This document shows, piece after piece, positions 55,316 to 64,000 of a stretch of 64,000 nucleotides of DNA; positions within the stretch are counted from its first letter, which is position 1; each line of letters begins with the position of its first letter. Both the position numbers and the translations under genes were made by a program. Source of the DNA: Nocardia sp. NBC_01329 (GTDB lineage: Bacteria; Actinomycetota; Actinomycetes; Mycobacteriales; Mycobacteriaceae); the NCBI RefSeq assembly GCF_035956715.1, contig NZ_CP108381.1, positions 124,001 through 188,000 of the forward strand, written 5' to 3'. Under the pieces are notes generated by a model. The model saw nothing but the letters and a program-made list of their open reading frames with translations. It had not been told where the DNA came from and made no database searches.

Positions 55316-55891
55316 TCGTATGGGTCCGCCCAGTGGGGCCGGGGCCCCCATACTCTTCTTGAGCTTGGTCAGCCCGTCTCTGATCCGGGATTTGACGGTC
55401 GGTAGTCCGATATCGAGATGGCGAGCCACCTCGGCGTAGGTCCGGCCGTCGTAGTAGGCGAGCGAAATCGCCTCACGCTGAGTGTCGGTCAGGGTGCGTA
55501 GTCCGACGACCACCGCCTGATGGTCGAGTTTGCGCTCGACCTCCTCGATGACCTGGTCGTAGTCGTGCCCGAGTATCCGGGCACCGTAGGCGATCTCACG
55601 CTGGGTATGTGCCTGCTCAGCACGCACCCGATCCACCGCGCGGCGATGGGCGAGGGTCATCAGCCAGGTCACCGCCGAACCACGCGACGGATCGAAACTC
55701 GCCGCCGTGCGCCAAGTCTGCAGGTAGACCTCTTGCGTGGTCTCCTCGGCGAACCCCGAATCCTGTAGAACACGCAACACCAGACCGAAGACCCGGGTGC
55801 GGGTCCGGTTGTACAGTTCGGCGAAGGCCTCGGCATCCGAGTGGCCGCAGCGCTGCAGGAGCGCTGAGAGCTCGATACTCTCCTGTGTCAT
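55283..55891 (-). CDS. sigK: ECF RNA polymerase sigma factor, SigK type
   Basis: 202 residues. Region 2 spans about 12–90, with the -10-recognition segment QEVYLQTWRTAASFDPSRGS and TWLMTLAHRRAVDRVR. Region 4 spans about 130–185, with TYAEVARHLDIGLPTVKSRIRDGL as the helix-turn-helix. These are SigK-group features. The SigK group normally has its membrane anti-sigma RskA gene directly downstream. Here the gene ends in a terminator shared with groEL, so no rskA accompanies it. Activation must rely on another locus, or the factor is unrestrained. Confidence 0.88.
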   Translation of the reverse strand: MTQESIELSALLQRCGHSDAEAFAELYNRTRTRVFGLVLRVLQDSGFAEETTQEVYLQTWRTAASFDPSRGSAVTWLMTLAHRRAVDRVRAEQAHTQREIAYGARILGHDYDQVIEEVERKLDHQAVVVGLRTLTDTQREAISLAYYDGRTYAEVARHLDIGLPTVKSRIRDGLTKLKKSMGAPAPLGGPIRERAVHIPQRM

Positions 55892-55990
55892 CGGTCATAA
55901 CAATAACCACAAGCTATAACCGAGAGCGTATGCGGCCCCGCAGAACACGTGGTGTCGCGCGCTCCGGGCGTGGCGCGTGTTCCGGGCTCG

Positions 55991-56284
55991 CTACACCGCC
56001 ATCCGGCGGCGGTTGCGTCGCGCGTGCGTCTCCCGCTCGGTTTCCGACATTCCGCCCCAGATTCCGTAGGGCTCGCTGACCTTCAGCGCGTGCGAACGGC
56101 ATTGCAACAATACCGGACACGACCTGCAGATCTCTTTCGCGCGCAGTTCGCGTGCGGCCCGGGCTCTGCCGCGCTCACCGTCGGGGTGGAAGAACACCGC
56201 CGAGTCCACACCCCGGCAGGAACCGCGCATCTGCCAGTCCCAGATATCGGCGTTCGGTCCGGGAAGGTGGGTGGGCATGGGCAT
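55991..56284 (-). CDS. whiB3: WhiB-family iron–sulfur regulator, WhiB3-like
   Basis: 97 residues. Four cysteines bind the 4Fe-4S cluster: Cys23 in RGSCRG, and Cys53, Cys56 and Cys62 in EICRSCPVLLQC. The G-I-W-G-G turn (74–78) is followed by a basic DNA-binding tail RRNRRRMAV. Location between groEL and the Rv3415c-like/sigD genes is that of whiB3 in M. tuberculosis, where it links redox state to lipid synthesis. ATG at 56284 with GAGGAG eight bases upstream. A 660-base gap lies on its upstream side. Confidence 0.92.
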   Translation of the reverse strand: MPMPTHLPGPNADIWDWQMRGSCRGVDSAVFFHPDGERGRARAARELRAKEICRSCPVLLQCRSHALKVSEPYGIWGGMSETERETHARRNRRRMAV

Positions 56285-56460
56285 GGGGGAACTCCTCGTT
56301 GACGCGAGCTCGTCGGCATTGTCGAGCGAGTGATGGGTACAGCTTCTCGGGCGGTGCCCGGCGTTCGTATGAGCGCGCGGGGCCACATGCGTCGGTCGTC
56401 GTGCGCCGCTGCCGGCCGGCGGCCGCCTGCGTTTCACCCGGCGCCGTTCGTGGCGATGAG

Positions 56461-56961
56461 TTACGTTAAGGGTACCGAGGAAATTCCGTCAACAGTTTGA
56501 CGCCCTGATTTATCGGCTGCTTTACGCACTGAATTTAACCTCGTTGACTGTTTACTTTTGCTAATCGCCGGGCGATACTGTGGGGTTGCCCTGATCGTGG
56601 TGTCTTCGGCATGTACCTGCTGGTCGAGGTATTTGCAGGTGAGCGCGATCTGCCGCGGGATCTTCGATAGGTCCGGACCGAATTCCCCGCCATGGATCGC
56701 TTCGGTGGGTTAAGGTGCCCCGATCTCGATACCATCACAGATGGCCACCGGGAGGCCTTCGGGTTAATTAAGCGAAACGTCACCGAATTCGATGCGCGGT
56801 CGCTCATGGATTGATAGGCGGAGATTAACCTGATGGAAACACTGTCTTTCCGGTTTGTGCTGAAAGATAGCTGGATCATCGCCGATTCGATACGGGTCGT
56901 CGATAATCCCCACCGGCCGATTCGGTGATCGGTACAGTGCATCGGTGATCGACCCTGTCAC
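56461..56961 (-). pseudogene. Possible decayed coding region upstream of whiB3
   Basis: One minus-strand frame reads protein-like over about 165 codons (for example VGIIDDPYRIGDDPAIFQH and GPDLSKIPRQIALTCKYLDQ) and mostly has G or C in third positions, but is broken by two TAA codons (56764–56766 and 56710–56712). The 3' part drifts to A+T-rich sequence. No family recognised. The stretch 56285–56944 otherwise holds only the divergent promoters of whiB3 and the TPR-like gene, which I cannot place exactly. Confidence 0.35.
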
Positions 56962-57898
56962 CCGCCCCGTACCCGTTTTCTCCGCCTTCGCCGATGCCGC
57001 GTTCGGCCCGCGACCGGATCGATCCGCTGCCGAGTTGCCGGAGCCGTCCGATCCGCTCGAAATGTGGTGGCGAGCCGTGGCGCTGGGTGGCGCCGGTCAC
57101 TACGCTGCCGGCCGCACCGCGCTGCGCCGCTTGTCCGCGGCGACCACCGATCCGGTACTGCTCTCACTCGCCGCGTCGACCCGGGGTTCACTACTGCGCC
57201 AGCTCGGCTGGCACGAACGGGCCGCCGGATACGACGGACAGGCCGCCGCGCTTGTGCTCCCGGCGGTGGCCGCGGCCGCGGCGCGGCCGCCACATCCAGG
57301 TTCGGAGGGAACCGTGGCGCCGGTCGGTTATGGCGACCGGCCCGACGCGGTCGACGCCGCGGCCGACGCGCTGATCGGTTTGGCGGCGGATGCTCTGGGG
57401 GTCGGCCGGACCGCCCTTTCCGCCCGGCTGCTGGATCGCTGTACCGCTCTGCTGGACCGAGCGGCACCCGACCCCGGCGGATACACCGCGCTCGGCACCG
57501 GTGTAACCCAGCGCCCACGTGCCCGGGTGCGGTTGCACTGGGTTCGTGCCGAAACTGCGCTGGCCGACGGTCGTGGTACGCCCGCGCTGGCCGAAGCGGA
57601 CGCCGCGCTGACGCTGGCCGAACAAGGGCCGTCGGCCCGCCATCGCGTCAAGTCGCGGTTGCTGTTCGCCGCGGCCGCGAGCGCCACCGGGCAGCCGGAT
57701 CGTGCTCGCGCGCTGGCGGACCGGATAGATGAGGAGTGCCGCGCCGCCGGGCTCGTTCCGTTGCGCTGGGCCTGCGCCATGTTGCGCGGCGGCCTGGCCG
57801 CCACATCGGGTGATCGCGACACGGCGACCAGCGACGCAGCCGCGTGTCGAGCAGTGATCTCCCGGCGTGGCGGGCTATTTCGCGACGTCGGTCGGTAA
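56945..57898 (+). CDS. Hypothetical helical-repeat protein (Rv3415c position)
   Basis: 317 residues, Ala/Arg/Leu-rich and fully helical. Repeated pairs of helices (around WWRAVALGGAGHYAAGRTAL, LLRQLGWHERAAGYDGQA, RARVRLHWVRAETALADGR, ALAEADAALTLAEQG) look like tetratricopeptide-type repeats. No signal peptide or membrane segment. It stands between whiB3 and sigD, where M. tuberculosis has Rv3415c. GTG start without strong RBS. A role in SigD or WhiB3 regulation can be proposed from location only. Confidence 0.75.
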   Translation: MIDPVTRPVPVFSAFADAAFGPRPDRSAAELPEPSDPLEMWWRAVALGGAGHYAAGRTALRRLSAATTDPVLLSLAASTRGSLLRQLGWHERAAGYDGQAAALVLPAVAAAAARPPHPGSEGTVAPVGYGDRPDAVDAAADALIGLAADALGVGRTALSARLLDRCTALLDRAAPDPGGYTALGTGVTQRPRARVRLHWVRAETALADGRGTPALAEADAALTLAEQGPSARHRVKSRLLFAAAASATGQPDRARALADRIDEECRAAGLVPLRWACAMLRGGLAATSGDRDTATSDAAACRAVISRRGGLFRDVGR

Positions 57899-58023
57899 CC
57901 CGAGTTCTACCGTCTCGACCCGTACCACCACCGGTGTCCTATTGTGGACCCGTTCCGCTGGACCGGCGGAAGCATCGGTCAGCACAGACCGTGCCACTTG
58001 TAACGCCAGGAATTCCGCTGACG

Positions 58024-58602
58024 ATGACGCATACGGGCGAAGAGTTGGACCGCGCCGTCGCCGCCGCTGCGCAGGGCGACCGGTCTGCTCTAGCTCAGGT
58101 ACTGAAAATGGTCCGCCCGCTGGTGATGCGCTATTGCCGCGCGCGGATCGGTGCCGCGGAGCGTGGACAACTCTCCGCGGACGATGTCGCACAGGAGGTC
58201 TGTCTAGCGGTCATGACCGCGATACCCAGGTATCAGGACCAGGGTAGGCCGTTCATGGCCTTTGTATATGGAATCGCTTCGCACAAGGTTGCCGACGCCC
58301 ATCGCAACGCCTCCCGTAACAAGGCGGAGGCGATGGCCGAAGTACCAGATGTCATATCCACCGACCACGGCCCGGAACAACGAGCTCTCGAATCGGAGAC
58401 CAGCCGGCAGATGAACACCCTGCTGGCCACTCTTCCGGAGAAGCATCGAGAGATCTTGATCCTGCGTCTGGTCATGGGTCTGTCAGCAGAAGAAACCGCA
58501 ATCGCCGTGGGCAGTACGGCGGGCGCGATTCGGGTCGCCCAGCACAGGGCGCTCGCAAAATTGAAGGCACAAGTGGCGAGGGCAGGTGAAATGTATGGCT
58601 AG
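58024..58602 (+). CDS. sigD: ECF RNA polymerase sigma factor SigD
   Basis: 192 residues. Region 2 contains YCRARIGAAERGQLSADDVAQEV and MTAIPRYQDQGRPFMAFVYG (about 40–85); region 4 contains LPEKHREILILRLVMGLSAEE and VGSTAGAIRVAQHRALAKLK. It directs stationary-phase and stringent-response genes in mycobacteria. It overlaps the anti-sigma gene rsdA, confirming identity. ATG at 58024; upstream in-frame starts overlap the previous gene. Confidence 0.93.
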   Translation: MTHTGEELDRAVAAAAQGDRSALAQVLKMVRPLVMRYCRARIGAAERGQLSADDVAQEVCLAVMTAIPRYQDQGRPFMAFVYGIASHKVADAHRNASRNKAEAMAEVPDVISTDHGPEQRALESETSRQMNTLLATLPEKHREILILRLVMGLSAEETAIAVGSTAGAIRVAQHRALAKLKAQVARAGEMYG

Positions 58603-59758
58603 GGATGGCGGGCGCGGTCGGGGCGACAAATGGGCGCGGCGTGCATCGCGGAACACCGATCCCTATGCCGAGGGCTCCGGTGCCGGATCCGAACCGGTGG
58701 ATATCGTCGCGGTTCGTAGTGATGACGAACTGATCGATGCTATCGCCCGTGGCGGACCCGTCCCCACCGAGAGCACCGAGGAACTCCAGCTGGCGACATT
58801 GCTGGCGGATTGGCGGGCCGAGATCGTGGCACCGCCGTTACCCGACGCGCCCGACCTCGACACCGTGGTCGCGGCGGTCAACCAGGAGATAGGTGCCCGG
58901 CAAGCGCGAATCGGCGCGCAATCCGGCGGAAAGTTGCGGCTACTCCGGCCCATAGCGACGACCGCCGCCGCACTGGCGCTGGTGTTCGGTGGGCTCTCCG
59001 CGTTCTCGTATCAGGCCGAACCCGGTGACGCGCTGTGGCGGGTCAAAGAGGTCGTGTTCAGCGAACAGGCCCAGAGCACGGTCGTGCAGTACGCCGGTGA
59101 TGATCTGGCGGCCGCGCAGACATTGCTCGATCAGGGCAAGCCGGACGAGGCCCGGGAACGGCTGGAACAGGCTTCGGCGAACACCACTCAGGTGAACGAC
59201 CCGGCCAAGCGCAACGAACTCGTCGATCGCTGGAACCAGCTGTTCGAAGAGGTCCGCAAGGTGATCCCCCCGGAGATCGCCGCCCAGCTGGAGCAGTCGG
59301 CACCCTCTCCCGACCCCGGCGCGCCGGTACAACCGACTTCGCCGGGTGAGAGCACACAGCGTCCCGGCAGCACGGTATCCACGACCCCCGGGCCGGACAG
59401 TCAGTTGCCGTTCGACCGCCCGAGCGGTCCCGGTGGCGGCGACAAGCCGAGTACGCCCGACGTCCAGTCGCCCGATCGGCCGGGACCCGGCACCGACCGG
59501 CCGGATACCCAGGCGCCGGATACCCAGGCGCCTGATATCGCCCCGCCGGTGACCACCGTCCCGCAGGGGCCGGGCACGTCCACTCCGAGCGGGCCGGGCG
59601 TGGACTCGGTGGAACCGCCGACCCAGGCGCCGCCGTCCACGATCAGTTCGCCCGGACCGGCCCAACCGTCCGCGCCGCAGGTACCGCAGACCGGAGTTCC
59701 CGCTCCGTCGATCCCGCTGCAGGTCCCGACCACCCTGCCGGGAGTCGGCACGAACTGA
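58595..59758 (+). CDS. rsdA: Anti-sigma-D factor RsdA
   Basis: 387 residues. The SigD-binding motif PVDIVAVRSDDELIDAIARG lies at about 34–53. A cytosolic region is followed by one membrane helix (about 118–134) and a long extracytoplasmic part: a helical EARERLEQASANTTQV segment and then a Pro/Thr-rich tail with a DTQAPDTQAPD duplication. Release in mycobacteria follows proteolysis and loss of this motif by ClpXP. ATG with AGG eight bases upstream; it overlaps sigD by eight bases. Confidence 0.92.
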   Translation: MARDGGRGRGDKWARRASRNTDPYAEGSGAGSEPVDIVAVRSDDELIDAIARGGPVPTESTEELQLATLLADWRAEIVAPPLPDAPDLDTVVAAVNQEIGARQARIGAQSGGKLRLLRPIATTAAALALVFGGLSAFSYQAEPGDALWRVKEVVFSEQAQSTVVQYAGDDLAAAQTLLDQGKPDEARERLEQASANTTQVNDPAKRNELVDRWNQLFEEVRKVIPPEIAAQLEQSAPSPDPGAPVQPTSPGESTQRPGSTVSTTPGPDSQLPFDRPSGPGGGDKPSTPDVQSPDRPGPGTDRPDTQAPDTQAPDIAPPVTTVPQGPGTSTPSGPGVDSVEPPTQAPPSTISSPGPAQPSAPQVPQTGVPAPSIPLQVPTTLPGVGTN

Positions 59759-59764
59759 GCGGTG

Positions 59765-59817
59765 GACATACGAATGGCCATCCATCTCGGCGAGAGGTGG
59801 ATGGCCATTCGTATGTC
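59765..59817. terminator. Terminator between rsdA and the convergent DUF5319 gene
   Basis: Perfect 19-base arms GACATACGAATGGCCATCC (59765–59783) and 59799–59817 around a 15-base loop that can pair further. Six bases after the rsdA stop. Confidence 0.88.
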
Positions 59818-59935
59818 GGGCCACGGTCGGTGTGTGTGCCGGTGGAACCGGTCGTAGCCAGGAAAAGTCGTAGCCATGAAAAATCGATCGGCCGCGTCAT
59901 ACGGGCCGATCACGCCGGACGGGCCGGCCCCGGAC

Positions 59936-60349
59936 TCAGCTGTCGAAGGCGTCGAACCCGTCGCCGTGGAACGCCTCGTTCATCGAGGCATCGGCGTATC
60001 CGCGACAGTAATCCCAGGTGACGTAGGCTTCCGGAGTCGGGTCGTAGGCGGGCTCGTGCGGGCGGACCGTGCCGTCGACGAGGAGCTGTAACAGATTGGC
60101 GCGGAGCATGTCCCAGTCGTGGTAGTGATCCTGCCGACAATCCTCGCAGCTCACCACCAGCCCGCGGATTCCGCGGTGGGCCAGTAGTGCCTCGTAGACT
60201 GCGAGATCGGCGAGATCCTCCTCGACCGCAAGGCGTTCGTGAGGATCCAGCGGTTCCCCCGGCTCGATGGCATCGAGCGCGGCGGACGGGTCGGCGGGGT
60301 CTCCGGCGAACGGATCCGGCGGCAAGCCAGGTGGTAGATGGTCACGCAC
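59936..60349 (-). CDS. DUF5319 protein (Rv3412-like)
   Basis: 137 residues, acidic. A C-x-x-C pair in SCEDCRQDHYHDWDMLRANL, with several His/Asp beside it, suggests a small zinc or metal site. YVTWDYCRGYADASMNEAFH near the C-terminus completes the conserved core. GTG start. Located between rsdA and guaB exactly as Rv3412 is, on the opposite strand to both. Function unknown. Confidence 0.85.
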   Translation of the reverse strand: MRDHLPPGLPPDPFAGDPADPSAALDAIEPGEPLDPHERLAVEEDLADLAVYEALLAHRGIRGLVVSCEDCRQDHYHDWDMLRANLLQLLVDGTVRPHEPAYDPTPEAYVTWDYCRGYADASMNEAFHGDGFDAFDS

Positions 60350-60445
60350 ATCCCCACGGTACGCAGAACAGGGTGGTCTGCGCCAGCCGTCCGCGCCGTC
60401 AGTTTCGCCGCTGCCCTTCTATCGAACGCCACAGCCCTCAGTTGA

Positions 60446-62158
<1,713 letters not shown>

Positions 62159-62164
62159 ACGAAA

Positions 62165-62210
62165 CCGGCCCATTCGCTCGTGGTGATCCGGCCGCGAACG
62201 AATGGGCCGG
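62165..62210 (+). terminator. Terminator of guaB
   Basis: CCGGCCCATTCG (62165–62176) pairs with CGAATGGGCCGG (62199–62210) around a 22-base loop, six bases after the guaB stop. Confidence 0.75.
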
Positions 62211-62615
62211 ATTCCGGTGCGATGCGCGCACCGCGAAAGTGGGACTCCTGTTCCCGGGCGGCCGCACAACGTCGATCCGGGTGTCGCGGGGTCGGCGTGC
62301 CTGCCCGTTACTCGGTGTCTGTGACCGTCCGCCGATGACCTCACCCCGGTTCCGCCGGGATCTCAGGGGCCTCGACCCCGCGCCGCCGCAGGCGGCGCCG
62401 AAAACACTGTGTAAGGTTTACGTGTAATTACGCGGTTCACCTGGTGAAACCATGACATCGGTGCCCCGTTGCACGGGGCGACACAGGGTCTCGGCCCGTT
62501 CCGCGTTTCCGCCCTCGGAACGTATGCGCGGCAGGCGCATCGCGGACGGAGAACGTGAGGCCGGGGGGCCCAGACCGCGCGCGCGGCAGCGCGCCATCAA
62601 CACAGGAGTTATTTC
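62211..62615. other. guaB–guaB3 intergenic region with a G+C hairpin
   Basis: No credible gene. GCGCCGCC-GCA-GGCGGCGC (62380–62398) is a perfect hairpin, preceded by TCAGGGGCCTCGACCCCGCG, which resembles the outer arm of the inverted repeat near 9377. The A+T-rich stretch after it (62401–62435) is the probable promoter region of guaB3. No riboswitch is recognised. Confidence 0.5.
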
Positions 62616-63794
62616 GTGCGCGATATGGTCGAGATCGGAATGGGCCGGACTGCCCGCCGAACCTACGGACTGGACGATGTCGATATCGTTCCGTCGCGCC
62701 GAACCCGCTCGGCGAGCCAGGTCTCGCTGGCGTGGCAGCTCGACGCCTACCGATTCGATATCCCGTTCCTCACCCATCCCACCGACGCACTGGTTTCCCC
62801 GGAATTCGCCATCGAGATCGGGCGGCGCGGCGGGCTGGGGGTCATCAACGGTGAAGGTCTGTGGGCGCGGCACGCCGATGTCGCCAGCAAGATCGAACAG
62901 CTGGTGGAGCTCGCCGACAAGGGCAGCTACCAGCGGGCGGTCGCTTTTCTCCAGGAACTGCACGCCGCGCCGATGCAGCCCGATCTCCTCGCCGCCGCGG
63001 TAGCGCAGGTCCGGGCTGCCGGGGTCACCGTCGCGGTGCGGGTGAGCCCGCAGAACGCGCAGAGCCTCACCCCGGGCCTGCTGCGGGCGGGAATCGATCT
63101 GCTGGTAGTTCAGGGCACGATCATCTCGGCCGAACACGTCGGTGCGGGCGAACCGCTGAACCTGAAAACCTTCATCGCCGAACTCGACGTACCGGTTGTC
63201 GCCGGTGGCGTGAGTGATCATCGGACCGCGCTGCACCTGATGCGGACCGGCGCCGCGGGTGTCATCGTCGGGTACGGATCCCAAGAAGGTGCCACCACCA
63301 CCGGGGAAGTCCTCGGAATCGGCGTACCGATGGCCACAGCCATCGCCGACGCCGCCGCAGCCCGTCGCGACTACCTCGACGAGACCGGTGGCCGATACGT
63401 CCACGTCATCGCCGACGGCGATATCAACACTTCCGGCCACCTGGCCAAGGCCATCGCCTGTGGGGCGGACGCCGCCATGCTCGGTGCCCCGCTCGCTTTG
63501 GCCGCCGAAGCCCCTGGCCGCGGTTGGTACTGGCCCTCCGCGGCTGCTCACCCGTCGGTACCGCGCGGCTCACTGCTGTCGCTGGACGAACCCTGGGACT
63601 TCGCCGACGAACTCCTCTCCGGACATGCCTCTCGGCCCGCCACGGTGCGCCCCAGCCTCGAACAGGTACTCACCGGACCCTCCGACGATCCGTTCGGCTC
63701 CCTCAACCTGGTCGGCGGCCTCCGCCGGTCCATGGCCAAGGCCGGCTACTCCGACCTGAAGGAATTCCAGAAGGTCGGGCTCAGCGTGCGGTAG
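62616..63794 (+). CDS. guaB3: GuaB3-family IMP dehydrogenase-related protein
   Basis: 392 residues. TIM barrel of the IMPDH/GMP reductase family without CBS domains. [17 protein letters not shown] at the N-terminus and [14 protein letters not shown] are typical of GuaB3. Where IMPDH has the catalytic GSxCxT loop, this protein reads [12 protein letters not shown], without cysteine. The C-terminal [17 protein letters not shown] matches IMPDH. GTG with CAGGAGTT upstream. Lies between guaB and guaA as in mycobacteria. Its reaction is unsettled: proposed IMPDH-like or GMP reductase-like. Confidence 0.92.
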   Translation: MRDMVEIGMGRTARRTYGLDDVDIVPSRRTRSASQVSLAWQLDAYRFDIPFLTHPTDALVSPEFAIEIGRRGGLGVINGEGLWARHADVASKIEQLVELADKGSYQRAVAFLQELHAAPMQPDLLAAAVAQVRAAGVTVAVRVSPQNAQSLTPGLLRAGIDLLVVQGTIISAEHVGAGEPLNLKTFIAELDVPVVAGGVSDHRTALHLMRTGAAGVIVGYGSQEGATTTGEVLGIGVPMATAIADAAAARRDYLDETGGRYVHVIADGDINTSGHLAKAIACGADAAMLGAPLALAAEAPGRGWYWPSAAAHPSVPRGSLLSLDEPWDFADELLSGHASRPATVRPSLEQVLTGPSDDPFGSLNLVGGLRRSMAKAGYSDLKEFQKVGLSVR

Positions 63795-63851
63795 ACAGAC
63801 CCCCGGTTCGGCCCCTGATGACCGACCTGTGAGGGTCCGCTGGGGCATCAC

Positions 63852-63864
63852 TAGAATCACGCGG
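63852..63864 (+). promoter_or_regulatory. Probable -10 box of a leaderless guaA promoter
   Basis: TAGAAT (63852–63857) is followed by seven bases and the GTG start of guaA, so the mRNA should start at or beside the start codon. No Shine-Dalgarno is present. Confidence 0.55.
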
Positions 63865-64000
63865 GTGACGTATTCCCAGAGGCCCGTTCTTGTCGTCGAC
63901 TTCGGTGCGCAGTACGCGCAGTTGATCGCCCGCCGGGTCCGGGAGGCGAGTGTCTACTCCGAGGTGGTACCGCATACCGCCACCGTTGCCGAGATCGCGG
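63865..64000 (+). CDS. guaA: GMP synthase (glutamine-hydrolysing), N-terminal fragment
   Basis: Only the first 45 codons are in the window; the gene continues to the right. [20 protein letters not shown] followed by [18 protein letters not shown] is the start of the class I glutamine amidotransferase domain of GMP synthase. It aminates XMP to GMP, completing the pathway begun by guaB. Confidence 0.93.
   Translation, partial: MTYSQRPVLVVDFGAQYAQLIARRVREASVYSEVVPHTATVAEIA

Noticed and set aside
56535..56942. 135-codon minus-strand open frame upstream of whiB3
   Set aside because: Product rich in Ser and Arg with poor third-position G+C; a neighbouring frame with two stops looks more like former coding sequence.

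Overview
The window is high-GC DNA with GTG starts, 4-base ATGA/GTGA gene overlaps and long G+C-rich hairpin terminators. Gene order matches two conserved mycobacterial neighbourhoods: prs–glmU–tRNA-Gln–tetR–mfd–mazG (like Rv1017c–Rv1021), and Rv3446c-family–rplM–rpsI–glmM–glmS–nnr–alr–tsaE–tsaB–rimI–tsaD–groES–groEL–whiB3–sigD–rsdA–guaB–guaB3–guaA (like Rv3446c to just past Rv3410c). This points to Mycobacteriales. A Nocardia-type genome is the best guess from overall gene content, but the species cannot be fixed from sequence alone.

Layout. 1–2 kb: an MFS drug exporter whose start lies inside a perfect 24-base palindrome, then a cupin. 2–14 kb: tRNA maturation (rnz), a Pro/Gly-rich membrane protein, PRPP synthase, GlmU, tRNA-Gln, two TetR regulators (one of the gamma-butyrolactone-receptor type), Mfd and MazG. 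14–17 kb: arylamine N-acetyltransferase, an imine-reductase-like dehydrogenase, a decayed terD and a small flavin-binding protein. 17–23.6 kb: an accessory minus-strand operon of six genes (2OG-Fe oxygenase, SbnB-like, type III PLP decarboxylase, SbnA-like, MATE exporter, flavodoxin) with an IdeR/DtxR-like iron box at its head and a weaker one before the flavodoxin. It carries an L-2,3-diaminopropionate-type precursor pathway but no NRPS or NIS synthetase in view.

23.6–33 kb: two lipoproteins (one a zinc metallopeptidase), two FHA-domain proteins (one fused to a full ABC exporter) and a type VII secretion-associated Rv3446c-family protein, then rplM–rpsI. 33–44 kb: glmM and glmS bracket an accessory island holding two face-to-face sets of type VII secretion substrates, each with a WXG-type protein, a small EspC-like protein and a third protein. 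The two third proteins differ in sequence but share an almost identical C-terminal tail.

44–64 kb: a cupredoxin lipoprotein, NAD(P)HX repair, alanine racemase, the t6A-tRNA modification genes, a membrane-anchored Hsp70-like protein, a CIRCE-controlled groES–groEL1 operon, an ECF sigma factor of SigK type with no anti-sigma beside it, WhiB3, SigD with its anti-sigma RsdA, and the guanine-nucleotide genes guaB, guaB3 and guaA (cut by the window end).
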